DNA of 12,257 nt from Gammaproteobacteria bacterium (GTDB taxonomy: Bacteria; Pseudomonadota; Gammaproteobacteria; JAABTG01). Shown here piece by piece: positions 1 to 6,802 of the stretch; the stretch's first letter is position 1; each line of letters opens with the position of its first letter. A program made the translations under genes and the position numbers. The DNA lies in the NCBI GenBank assembly GCA_030066245.1, contig JASJBY010000115.1, positions 1-12,257 on the forward strand. Direction: 5' to 3'. The notes below the pieces were generated by a model. That model saw only the letters and a list, made by a program, of their open reading frames with translations. It had not been told where the DNA came from and searched no databases.

Positions 1-160
1 ATGCCTCTGCGGACGATCGGCCAATCTGCTTTGCCAGAGCGACCCAAGATTCCGACAAAATCGCCGGGAGCGATTTTCAACAGCGGAGCGTAGCGACGCT
101 GGCCCCGCAGGGGCGGAGGGCAGGATGCCTGCAGTAATCCCGGTGAGAAATCCGGGCTAG
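1..160. repeat. Left copy of long intergenic repeat, interrupted by an 81 bp hairpin cluster
   Basis: Bases 1-55 match 4331-4385 at about 52 of 55 positions, and bases 137-160 match 4386-4409 at 22 of 24, in the same orientation. In the right copy the two parts are contiguous. Here they are separated by 81 extra bases (56-136), which are almost entirely hairpins. The repeat may extend beyond the window edge. The final 19 bases (142-160, ending CCGGGCTAG) also occur inverted and perfect at 4162-4180. It lies downstream of the minus-strand operon, so on the minus strand it would be transcribed as its 3' trailer. No protein-coding potential is evident; it is best described as an intergenic repeat of unknown family. 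Confidence 0.8.
56..136. repeat. Hairpin-rich insert inside the left repeat
   Basis: Four perfect inverted repeats follow one another: AAAATCGC (57-64) with GCGATTTT (70-77); AGCGT (87-91) with ACGCT (96-100); GCCCC (102-106) with GGGGC (110-114); and GCAGG (120-124) with CCTGC (128-132). Loops are 3 to 5 bases. The segment is absent from the otherwise matching right repeat copy at 4331-4409. It resembles a REP-type palindromic cluster. It could fold in RNA or act as a transcription end for the leftward operon. No flanking target duplication longer than one base is visible. Confidence 0.65.
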
Positions 161-199
161 AAGGATGCGGGTCCCGAGGTGGTGCTTCGTTCGGCTTCG

Positions 200-216
200 C
201 CCGACCGGCGGTCGGG
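200..216 (-). terminator. Possible terminator hairpin after the minus-strand operon
   Basis: CCCGACC (200-206) and GGTCGGG (210-216) form a perfect 7 bp stem with a 3-base loop, starting 6 bases past the DUF1523 stop codon on the minus strand. There is no U-rich tract after it, so it is not a textbook intrinsic terminator. It may simply slow or stabilise the transcript end, together with the hairpins at 57-132. Confidence 0.35.
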
Positions 217-222
217 ACCGGC

Positions 223-795
223 TTATCGCTGGCCGTCTCCGAAGCGGTCGGTCACGGAGCGCGACAGGGACTGGAAACGTTCGCTATTGCGCAGACGTCC
301 GAGCAGCCTACGGAGGCTGAGCCAGACTACGACGCCGACGACGATCAGTACGGCAACGAAGACGATGTTGAAAATGGGCAGGTGCGTGTAATTCTTGTCG
401 ACGACCTTGAGGCTTACGGCGTTTGGAAACAGGGTCAGGACCTTTATCCGCCAGCCATAATACCGCACGCGGACCCAGGGCTTCTCCGGATCTTGCACCA
501 ACAGCTGGGCCCGCGCCGTCAGGTCGGCGCTGTCAAACTTCAGGTAGGGCGGCCAGCCCCAGCCCGTGTCCTCGTTTCGGAATACACGTACTTTGTCCTT
601 CCGAGTAACGGTGCTCAGGTAGCGCACATCCCGGGTCTTGGTGACGTCGCCGCTGTGCCTGCGGTCGAGGCGTTTCACGTCCGTACCCTTGATCTGTACG
701 ACGTCGGTGCGCGGCAGGTTGTAGTGCAGAAAGCCCACTATGAGCGCCACCATGCTGGCGAGCAGGCTGTACTTGATGATTTGAAGGGCTTTCAT
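223..795 (-). CDS. DUF1523 family two-pass membrane protein
   Basis: The 190-residue product matches DUF1523, a family of unknown function found in proteobacteria. An N-terminal hydrophobic helix (about residues 7-26) is followed by a mainly polar, presumably periplasmic domain. This carries the family's most recognisable block, NEDTGWGWPPYLKFDSADL (residues 74-92). A second hydrophobic helix (about 139-160) is followed by a basic cytoplasmic-looking tail rich in Arg and Ser. The ATG lies 27 bases after the DUF547 stop, so the two are probably cotranscribed. No strong Shine-Dalgarno is visible before this start. The family assignment comes from the conserved block and the two-helix layout. 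No enzymatic residues can be pointed to, and no function is proposed. Confidence 0.85.
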   Translation of the reverse strand: MKALQIIKYSLLASMVALIVGFLHYNLPRTDVVQIKGTDVKRLDRRHSGDVTKTRDVRYLSTVTRKDKVRVFRNEDTGWGWPPYLKFDSADLTARAQLLVQDPEKPWVRVRYYGWRIKVLTLFPNAVSLKVVDKNYTHLPIFNIVFVAVLIVVGVVVWLSLRRLLGRLRNSERFQSLSRSVTDRFGDGQR

Positions 796-822
796 GAGGG
801 CGCTTTACTGTGCCGGAAGATC

Positions 823-1671
823 CTACGGTAACGTTTTGCTCCGATGAGTCCTGGAGATCGGGGGGACGTCGTTCAAGTCCCAGTCATAGGCCAGGAACCG
901 GAGCTTCGTCTCCTGGCTGCGGATGCGACGGCGGGCCGCGTCCGTGTCGCCCAGCAATGACGCATAGCGGGCAAGATAGCCGCGTACCGAGCCGTACGCC
1001 GGCTCGAAGTCTTCGCCGTACCATCTGAAGATCTTCGATACTTCCAGGGCATCCGTCTCGCTATTGTAACGGTTGCGCGTCTTGTCGGAGAGAAAGCGCC
1101 TCGCACCGTCTTCAAGCTGGCTCTCGAGTCGGTCCGCGCGAAAGGCTTCGGGTCGCAGGGCGGGGCAGCCAATGGAGGCACAGTTTACCGCAAAATGGAT
1201 GCGTGGCTCGTCATAGGCGCCGGGTTCACGAATCATGCCGTGCTCCACGTCGTCAAGGCTCCGCTGCGCATCCAGCAGAACGAAGAAGCGTTTTTTCCAC
1301 GGGCTCGAAAAAAAGGATCCCAACTCCTTGATACTTTGCAGATCAGGATAGCGTGTCAGCACGAGCTGCACGGTGAAGGCGTTATAGGCATTGATGAGGA
1401 ACGCCAGGCGCTGCTCCTGACTCCACGCCGAGAACGTGGCTTCGGGCACGGCCGACAAGGCGTCCAGGTAGGCATCCAGCTCGCCGCCGCTCATTGCGAA
1501 GCCCCCATAGTCCACTTGCGACGCCGCGTCATCGGCAAGCCATGTCACGTGTCGCTGAAGCAACCGTTCCCAGGCCGTATGCGCGTGGTCGAAAGCCCAT
1601 AACGACCCTGAAACAACTGTGAGCAGGACCGGCAGAGCGCCGGCACAGAACTTCCGAACGTACGCGTTCAT
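823..1671 (-). CDS. Exported DUF547 domain protein
   Basis: The product is 282 residues from the ATG at 1671. That start was chosen because it gives a good Sec signal peptide (basic MNAYVRK, hydrophobic core, probable cleavage after SLWA near residue 26). An upstream in-frame ATG at 1761 would add 30 mostly basic residues in front of the signal and looks less likely. The mature part carries DUF547 landmarks: LAFLINAYNAFTVQLVL (about 89-105), HFAVNCASIGCPAL (159-172, with Cys164 and Cys169) and the closing AYDWDLND (261-268). DUF547 proteins are commonly predicted to be secreted or periplasmic; the biochemical role is unknown. It is the middle gene of the leftward cluster: about 124 bases separate its start from the upstream fusion gene's stop, and 27 bases separate its stop from the DUF1523 start. 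Confidence 0.85.
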   Translation of the reverse strand: MNAYVRKFCAGALPVLLTVVSGSLWAFDHAHTAWERLLQRHVTWLADDAASQVDYGGFAMSGGELDAYLDALSAVPEATFSAWSQEQRLAFLINAYNAFTVQLVLTRYPDLQSIKELGSFFSSPWKKRFFVLLDAQRSLDDVEHGMIREPGAYDEPRIHFAVNCASIGCPALRPEAFRADRLESQLEDGARRFLSDKTRNRYNSETDALEVSKIFRWYGEDFEPAYGSVRGYLARYASLLGDTDAARRRIRSQETKLRFLAYDWDLNDVPPISRTHRSKTLP

Positions 1672-1795
1672 AACCGAGCGCTTGGACCGACCACCTTGTG
1701 TCGCTGTTCGCGGCGCGAGCCTATGGAGCGTTTGTCTGCGTCGCGCATTTCGTTCCAGCATTCGATTATCGCCACTCGCCGGTTACCGTTCATTT

Positions 1796-3973
1796 CTACC
1801 CCTTGACCGGCTCACCGTTGCTGCCACTGTCCGAGGCGCCGCCTCGGCGCCACGCGTGGAACCGTTGCAACCAGCGAAGCACCCTTTCGGGGGCATGGGC
1901 CCGCTTCCACTCTCCGGCCACGTACTTGTTGGCCTCGGCGAGCGTGGGATAGACATGTATGGTGCCCAGGAGCTTGTTCAGTCCGATCCCCTGGCGCATC
2001 GCCAAGACGAATTCTGCTATCAGGTCCCCGGCGTGCTCGCCGGCAATTGTGACTCCGAGAATGCGGTCCTTGCGAGGCACCGTCAGTACCTTGACCAGGC
2101 CATGGGCTTCTTCATCGGCTATCGCCCTGTCCAGATCGTCGATACCGAATGTCGTTACCTCGTAAGCCACGTTCATGTCCCTGGCTTCCTGCTCGCTTAG
2201 GCCCACCCGCGCCACCTCCGGGTCGGTGAAAGTCGCCCAGGGAATGACCGAGTAATCAGCTCGAAACTTCCTAAAGATGCCGAAGAGCGCGTTCACCGCA
2301 GCGTACCAGGCCTGATGCGCGGCCACATGGGTAAACTGGAAGGGTCCGGTGACGTCTCCGCAGGCGTAAATGTTGGGGTACACGGTGCGCATAAAATCAT
2401 CGACCTCCACCGTGCGGCGTGCGGTGAGACCGATACCAAGCTCCTCGAGGCCGTAGCCCTCCACGTTTGCGGTGCGTCCAACGGCAACCAGCACGGTGTC
2501 GAAGGGGATGCGGACCTCCTTGCCATCACTCTCGCAGACCAGCACCTTCTGGTCGCCCACGCGCAGGAATTCTCGGGCGCTGTGGTTGACCCGCACGTCG
2601 ATACCTTCCTCGCGAAAGCGCTGCATGAGCATCTCCGAGAACTCCGGATCCTCACGAGGCAGCAGGCGCGGCAACTGCTCAACCTGGGCCACCTGGCTGC
2701 CAAATCGGGCAAAGCACTGAGTCAGCTCGCAGCCGATGGGGCCGCCGCCTAGGACCACCAGGCGCTTCGGCAGAGTCCGCAGGTTCCACAAGGTTTCCGA
2801 GGTGAGGTAGCCGATATCTTCGATGCCCTTGATCGGCGGAACAAAGGGGCGCGCCCCGGCGGCGATCACGATGTTTCGGGTGGTCAGCGTCCGCCCATTG
2901 ACTTCGACCGTGTAAGGGGATCTGATGCGGCCTTCCCCTTGGAGACACTCCACGCCCAGCTTCGTGTAGCGTTCCACAGAGTCGTGCGGCTCCACGGTCT
3001 TGATCACGCGGTGCACGCGCTCCATCACCTGGGCGAACTCGAAATCGACGTTCGCCGTTCGCATGCCGAACTCGGGTGCGCGACGTGACTGGGCGAGGAA
3101 GCGGGCCGAGCGGATCAGCGCCTTCGAGGGGACGCAGCCGGTGTTCAGGCAATCGCCTCCCATGAGGTGCTTTTCGATCAGGGTAACCTTGGCACGCACG
3201 GCGGCCGCGATGTAGGCGCTGACCAGTCCGCCGGATCCGGCGCCGATGACGACCACGTCTCGGTCGAAACGGCGCGGCCGAGGCCAGCCGCGCAGCGCAC
3301 GCCGGGCTCTGGCGTAGTCCACCAGCTTCTTGGCAATCAGAGGGAACAGTCCGAGGATGCTGAAAGCGGCGATCAGGGTAGGGGAGAGGATGCCGCCGAG
3401 GGATTCGACTTTCGCCAGCTGGGTTCCGGCGTTGACGTAAACCACCGTGCCCGGGAGCATACCGATTTGGCTCACCAGGTAGAAGGTGAGCGTGCGCAGA
3501 GGCGTCAGCCCCATCGCCAGGTTGATGGCGAAAAAAGGGAAGACGGGTACCAGACGCAAGGTGAACAGGTAGAAGCTGCCGTCTCGCTCCACGCCTTTGT
3601 TGATGGCGGAGAGCTTGTCGCTGAAGCGTTCCTGCACCCAGTCCCGAAGAATGAAGCGTGACACAAGAAAGGCCAGCGTCGCGCCGATGGTGGATGCGAA
3701 GGAAACGATGATCGTGCCCCAGAGCAGGCCGAAGACGGCCCCGCCCACCAGGGTCATCAGGGCCGCGCCCGGCAAGGACAGGCCAGTGACCGCCACATAA
3801 ACGGCAAAATAGACCAATGCTGTCTGTGTAGGGTTCTGGCGATGGAAGTCCTCGATAGCTGCCCGCTGGGAGCTGAAGAACTCCAGGGTCAGATACTGGG
3901 TCAGGTCGAACAGAAAGAAGCTGCTGACGAGCAGGGCGATGACCCCCAGCAGCAACATCTTTGATTTTTTCAT
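1796..3973 (-). CDS. VTT/TVP38-type membrane domain fused to FAD-dependent disulfide oxidoreductase
   Basis: The product has 725 residues from the ATG at 3973, preceded by GAGGA at ideal spacing; an upstream ATG at 4120 has no support. Residues 1 to about 220 form a DedA/TVP38/TMEM64-like (VTT) integral membrane domain with an N-terminal helix (4-24) and the motif RLVPVFPFFAINLAMGLT near 139-156. Residues from about 239 form a pyridine nucleotide-disulfide oxidoreductase: FAD motif GAGSGG (244-249), redox disulfide CLNTGC (Cys275, Cys280), NAD(P) motif GGGPIG (409-414), second FAD motif ending CGD (538-540) and the dimerisation domain. In the C-terminal HVYPTLAEA, the position usually held by the catalytic His of lipoamide dehydrogenase is Tyr675, while the partner Glu680 is kept. 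Such proteins are often labelled mercuric reductase, but there is no N-terminal metal-binding domain and no C-terminal cysteine pair. The substrate is unknown; I infer membrane-tethered electron transfer from NAD(P)H. Confidence 0.9.
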   Translation of the reverse strand: MKKSKMLLLGVIALLVSSFFLFDLTQYLTLEFFSSQRAAIEDFHRQNPTQTALVYFAVYVAVTGLSLPGAALMTLVGGAVFGLLWGTIIVSFASTIGATLAFLVSRFILRDWVQERFSDKLSAINKGVERDGSFYLFTLRLVPVFPFFAINLAMGLTPLRTLTFYLVSQIGMLPGTVVYVNAGTQLAKVESLGGILSPTLIAAFSILGLFPLIAKKLVDYARARRALRGWPRPRRFDRDVVVIGAGSGGLVSAYIAAAVRAKVTLIEKHLMGGDCLNTGCVPSKALIRSARFLAQSRRAPEFGMRTANVDFEFAQVMERVHRVIKTVEPHDSVERYTKLGVECLQGEGRIRSPYTVEVNGRTLTTRNIVIAAGARPFVPPIKGIEDIGYLTSETLWNLRTLPKRLVVLGGGPIGCELTQCFARFGSQVAQVEQLPRLLPREDPEFSEMLMQRFREEGIDVRVNHSAREFLRVGDQKVLVCESDGKEVRIPFDTVLVAVGRTANVEGYGLEELGIGLTARRTVEVDDFMRTVYPNIYACGDVTGPFQFTHVAAHQAWYAAVNALFGIFRKFRADYSVIPWATFTDPEVARVGLSEQEARDMNVAYEVTTFGIDDLDRAIADEEAHGLVKVLTVPRKDRILGVTIAGEHAGDLIAEFVLAMRQGIGLNKLLGTIHVYPTLAEANKYVAGEWKRAHAPERVLRWLQRFHAWRRGGASDSGSNGEPVKG

Positions 3974-4161
3974 GCGTTCCTCGACATGGACAGGTTTGCC
4001 TGTGGGCAACAGCAGTCGGGTTGTGGCGCTCAGTGACCGGCGCGCTGCGACGAAGCACCAGCTTATCACCGAGTTGTCCGGAGCGCCCGCCCGGCTGTAC
4101 GGCCGTATCTCGATACTCACAGCAAAGACACTCGACGGAGGATTAATCTTTCATCGGGTGC

Positions 4162-4180
4162 CTAGCCCGGATTTCTCACC
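4162..4180 (-). repeat. Inverted 19 bp copy of the repeat core
   Basis: CTAGCCCGGATTTCTCACC is the exact reverse complement of 142-160 and of most of 4391-4409. It sits between the minus-strand operon and the right repeat copy. Together with 4391-4409 it forms a widely spaced inverted pair. An octamer CCCGAGGT also occurs near both this copy (minus strand, 4187-4194) and the left copy (173-180), but on opposite sides of the core. Confidence 0.75.
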
Positions 4181-4317
4181 AGGCGGACCTCGGGTCGCAG
4201 ATTATTTTGGCAAACTCAACACACTGGCTTCAGCGCGCCGACCTTCCTTATAACCAGCCTATCCTATTCGGTCCTTGGCCCACTCTGACTTTGCATCTTG
4301 ACCGATCCCTCTTGAGT

Positions 4318-4333
4318 CATAGCTACAGCTATG
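4318..4333. repeat. Short perfect palindrome at the repeat boundary
   Basis: CATAGCT and AGCTATG are perfect 7-base arms separated by AC. The palindrome straddles the left boundary of the right repeat copy, which begins at 4331. It could be a protein binding site or an end of the repeat unit. The equivalent flank of the left copy lies outside the window. Confidence 0.5.
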
Positions 4334-4409
4334 CCGCTGCGAGCGATCGGCCAATCTGCTTTGCCAGAGCGACCCAAGATTCCGAATCCCGATGAGAGAT
4401 CCGGGCTAG
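4331..4409. repeat. Right copy of long intergenic repeat, uninterrupted
   Basis: The 79-base unit is in direct orientation relative to 1-55 plus 137-160. Differences from the left copy are about three in the first 55 bases and two in the last 24. With the left copy it brackets the whole minus-strand operon, giving direct repeats about 4.2 kb apart. Confidence 0.8.
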
Positions 4410-4552
4410 ACAGCTGTTCGGAAATAGCGATTACCAAAGGCCATGCAGCTCGTGTGGGACCCGGCCGGGGTGTATTTCGGATCAGCCATCTGGTACTCCG
4501 TTAAAACCAATGTGGCGGAGTAGCAGGGGGCTACCAGCGTAACTCGGCATCC

Positions 4553-4673
4553 GTTAAGCATTCGTGGTGGGTGCCGTACCGGCACGAGCCGCCGGGAGAT
4601 GCCGTGGATACGTCCCTGTAGCTCGACGGCCGCTATCCCTGCGGCCGACGGTCCCGGCCACTCATGCCGGTAC
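4553..4673 (+). repeat. Palindromic intergenic element, copy 1 (left of nrdJ)
   Basis: About 118 bases (4553-4670) match the reverse complement of 6662-6780 at roughly 91% by hand alignment, with a single 1-base gap. Within it, GTACCGG (4576-4582) and CCGGTAC (4667-4673) are the ends of a long imperfect inverted repeat of about 22 bases per arm. The centre holds CGGCCGC/GCGGCCG around the loop TATCCCT (about 4627-4647). It therefore folds as nested hairpins. The end lies about 156 bases before the nrdJ start. This is a non-coding repeat of the palindromic-unit or MITE-like kind; the family is not identified. Confidence 0.85.
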
Positions 4674-4828
4674 GCCTCTGACCGAATACCAATGCGTACC
4701 TCGGGATGCTGTGGTTGGGCTATACTCTGGCGCGAGCCTGGGTTTGCCCCCGTACGGGCAGTCGCATTCAGCCAACAAGCCGCGCGGCTCCCCCGACCTT
4801 GAGTCCCTTCCACCGACGTCTGATACTA

Positions 4829-6658
4829 GTGACGACCGCCCACTTCGACACCGACATTGCGAGGCACATCTGGGACACGAAGTATCGCTACCGCGATGCA
4901 GATCGCGTCGTCGATGAAAACATAGAGGCGACCTGGCGCCGGGTTGCGGAGGCCCTGGCCAGCGTGGAGCAAAAGGACTGCGGCGAGTGGGCGGCGGGCT
5001 TCTATGACTTGCTGTCGGGTTTCCGCTTCCTGCCTGGTGGGCGCATCCTCGCGGGCGCTGGCACCGGGCGCCGCGTTACCCTGTTCAACTGTTTTGTCAT
5101 GGGCTCGGTGGAGGACTCACTTGACGGGATATTCGATGGGTTGAAAGAAGGCGCCGTGACCATGCAGCAGGGCGGCGGGGTCGGTTACGATTTCTCCACC
5201 CTGAGACCCCTCGGGGCACCGGCCAGGGCCGTCGGCGTAGTCGCCTCCGGGCCCGTGTCCTTCATGCGCATCTGGGACAGCATGTGTGCCACGCTACTGT
5301 CCACGGGTGCCCGTCGGGGCGCCATGATGGCAACCCTGCGCTGCGACCATCCCGACATCGAGCGCTTCGTGGACGCCAAGCGCGACCCGCGCGAGTTGCG
5401 TCACTTCAATCTTTCCGTGCTCGTCACGGACGAATTCATGGATGCGGTTGCGGCGGACGCCGGCTGGCCCCTGGTTTTTCCTGCCTCGGGGTTGGCCGAG
5501 CCAAGCGGCACCAACGGCACCGTGACACGCGCCTGGCCGGGCAACGAGGGCCCGGTGGCCTGCCGTGTGTTTCGCACCGTCTCGGCGCGTGGCCTGTGGG
5601 ATAGGATCATGCGCGCCAGCTACGATTATGCGGAGCCCGGTGTGCTCTTCATCGATCGCATCAACCGAGAAAACAATCTCGGCTACGCGGAACGTATCCA
5701 TGCAACCAATCCCTGCGGCGAAATTCCGCTGCCCTACTACGGGGCCTGCAACCTGGGTTCAGTGAATCTCCCCCGCTTCGTTGAGCAGCCCTTCACCCCC
5801 GCGGCCCGCGTTGACCTCCCGGGGATCCGCGAGGCGGTACGAACCGCCGTGCGCCTGATGGACAACGTCATCGACGCCTCGCACTTTCCCGTCGAGGCGC
5901 AGGCCCGGCAGGCCCGGCGCTCGCGGCGCCTCGGGCTGGGCCTGACCGGCTTGGCGGACACCCTCATCATGCTGGGAACGCGCTACGGCGACGCGGCGTC
6001 GTATCGGCTGGCTGCCGACGTCATGCGGAGCATCTGCCACTCTGCCTATCAGGCTTCCACCGAGCTTGCCCGTGAGAAGGGCCCTTTCCCGGAATTCGAC
6101 CGTGACGCTTATATGGCCGCCCCTTTCGTGGATGCGTTACCCGAACACATCCGCCGTGCGATCGGCTCCGAGGGCATACGTAACAGTCACCTGACGGCGA
6201 TTGCGCCCACGGGAACCATCAGCCTGTTGGCCGGTAATGTTTCCAGCGGCATTGAGCCGGTGTTCGATTTCAGATACACCCGTCGGGTGCTAAGGCTCGA
6301 CGGCAGCTACGCGGAGCACCAGCTTGTTGATTACGCCTGGCGGCGCTGGCAATCACTGTATCCGGACAAGCCTTTGCCGGAGAGCTTCGTGGATGCCCGC
6401 GAGCTTCCACCCGAGGCGCATCTGAACATGCAGGCGGCGATACAACCCTACGTCGACAACGCGATCTCCAAAACCATCAACGTGCCGGCAGCTTTCCCCT
6501 TCGACGCCTTCAAGGACGTCTATCAGCGCGCTTACGAATTGGGTTTGAAAGGCTGCACCACATTCAGGCCCAATCCGGTCACCGGCGAGATACTCTCGAG
6601 CGAATCGAGTGCCGATGTCACCTCACACTGCTGTGACATCGAGCGGGAGGCCGATTGA
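4829..6658 (+). CDS. nrdJ: Adenosylcobalamin-dependent (class II) ribonucleotide reductase
   Basis: It reduces ribonucleotides to deoxyribonucleotides using a B12-derived thiyl radical, independently of oxygen. From the GTG at 4829 the product has 609 residues beginning MTTAHFDTDIARHIWDTKYR. The open frame extends back to an ATG at 4706, but those 41 residues look non-coding; a TTG at 4799 is another candidate, and none has a clear Shine-Dalgarno. Active-site signature NPCGEIPLPYYGACNLGS gives Asn294, radical Cys296 and Glu298. The redox pair is Cys88 (LFNCFV) and Cys307. QQGGGVGYDFS (113-123) and PTGTIS (460-465) are further family motifs. The C-terminus ends CCDIEREAD, with adjacent Cys601-Cys602 as the probable tail thiols that re-reduce the active site. 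No N-terminal ATP cone is present, so dATP on/off control is not expected. No NrdB-type partner or cobalamin riboswitch was seen nearby. Confidence 0.93.
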   Translation: MTTAHFDTDIARHIWDTKYRYRDADRVVDENIEATWRRVAEALASVEQKDCGEWAAGFYDLLSGFRFLPGGRILAGAGTGRRVTLFNCFVMGSVEDSLDGIFDGLKEGAVTMQQGGGVGYDFSTLRPLGAPARAVGVVASGPVSFMRIWDSMCATLLSTGARRGAMMATLRCDHPDIERFVDAKRDPRELRHFNLSVLVTDEFMDAVAADAGWPLVFPASGLAEPSGTNGTVTRAWPGNEGPVACRVFRTVSARGLWDRIMRASYDYAEPGVLFIDRINRENNLGYAERIHATNPCGEIPLPYYGACNLGSVNLPRFVEQPFTPAARVDLPGIREAVRTAVRLMDNVIDASHFPVEAQARQARRSRRLGLGLTGLADTLIMLGTRYGDAASYRLAADVMRSICHSAYQASTELAREKGPFPEFDRDAYMAAPFVDALPEHIRRAIGSEGIRNSHLTAIAPTGTISLLAGNVSSGIEPVFDFRYTRRVLRLDGSYAEHQLVDYAWRRWQSLYPDKPLPESFVDARELPPEAHLNMQAAIQPYVDNAISKTINVPAAFPFDAFKDVYQRAYELGLKGCTTFRPNPVTGEILSSESSADVTSHCCDIEREAD

Positions 6659-6661
6659 CCC

Positions 6662-6780
6662 CCGGCACGAGCGGCCGGGACCGTCGGCCGCAGGGATAGC
6701 GGCCGTCGCGCCTACAGGGAGGTATTCACGGCGTGTCCCGGCGGCTCGTGCCGGTACGGCCCCCACCGCGTATGCTTAAC
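6662..6780 (-). repeat. Palindromic intergenic element, copy 2 (right of nrdJ), inverted
   Basis: The reverse complement of this segment aligns with 4553-4670 at about 91%. It starts 4 bases after the nrdJ stop codon. Its own ends are inverted repeats: CCGGCACGAGCGGCCGGGA (6662-6680) pairs with the reverse complement of about 6736-6754 at 17 of 19. The central CGGCCGC/GCGGCCG hairpin is conserved. Its position suggests it also acts as the 3' end structure of the nrdJ transcript. Confidence 0.85.
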
Positions 6781-6802
6781 CGATCCCGGATGCCGGACCG
6801 GG

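Larger units (their letters stand above)
3974..4828. other. 855 bp intergenic region with repeats, no credible gene
   Basis: This lies between the divergently oriented minus-strand operon and nrdJ. It contains the inverted 19-mer at 4162-4180, a palindrome at 4318-4333, the right copy of the long repeat at 4331-4409, a small hairpin at 4494-4522 and the left palindromic element at 4553-4673. Open frames here (for example minus 4406-4813 and plus 4207-4395) run through the repeats, have no Shine-Dalgarno and no family resemblance, so none is called. Promoters for both flanking genes should lie here, but only a weak TATACT box near 4719-4724 could be picked out, without a good -35. Confidence 0.7.

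Noticed and set aside
1796..3973. Calling the oxidoreductase a mercuric reductase
   Set aside because: No N-terminal heavy-metal domain, no C-terminal vicinal cysteine pair and no mer genes nearby. Instead it carries a VTT membrane domain.
2679..4058. 459-codon minus-strand frame overlapping the fusion gene
   Set aside because: It is out of frame with a gene full of recognised motifs. Its product is Arg/Pro/His-rich in the way expected of a shifted GC-rich reading frame.
4406..4813. 135-codon minus-strand open frame upstream of nrdJ
   Set aside because: Much of it is translation of the palindromic repeat element. It has no Shine-Dalgarno and no family resemblance.
4706..4828. N-terminal extension of nrdJ from the ATG at 4706
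   Set aside because: The 41 added residues are Arg/Pro/Thr-rich with no similarity to NrdJ N-termini, and the typical NrdJ start (IARHIWDTKYR) follows shortly after the GTG at 4829.
4410..4828. Cobalamin riboswitch before nrdJ
   Set aside because: Class II RNR genes are sometimes preceded by one, but no convincing B12 box was found. The strong secondary structure here belongs to the palindromic repeat, which also occurs on the other side of the gene.
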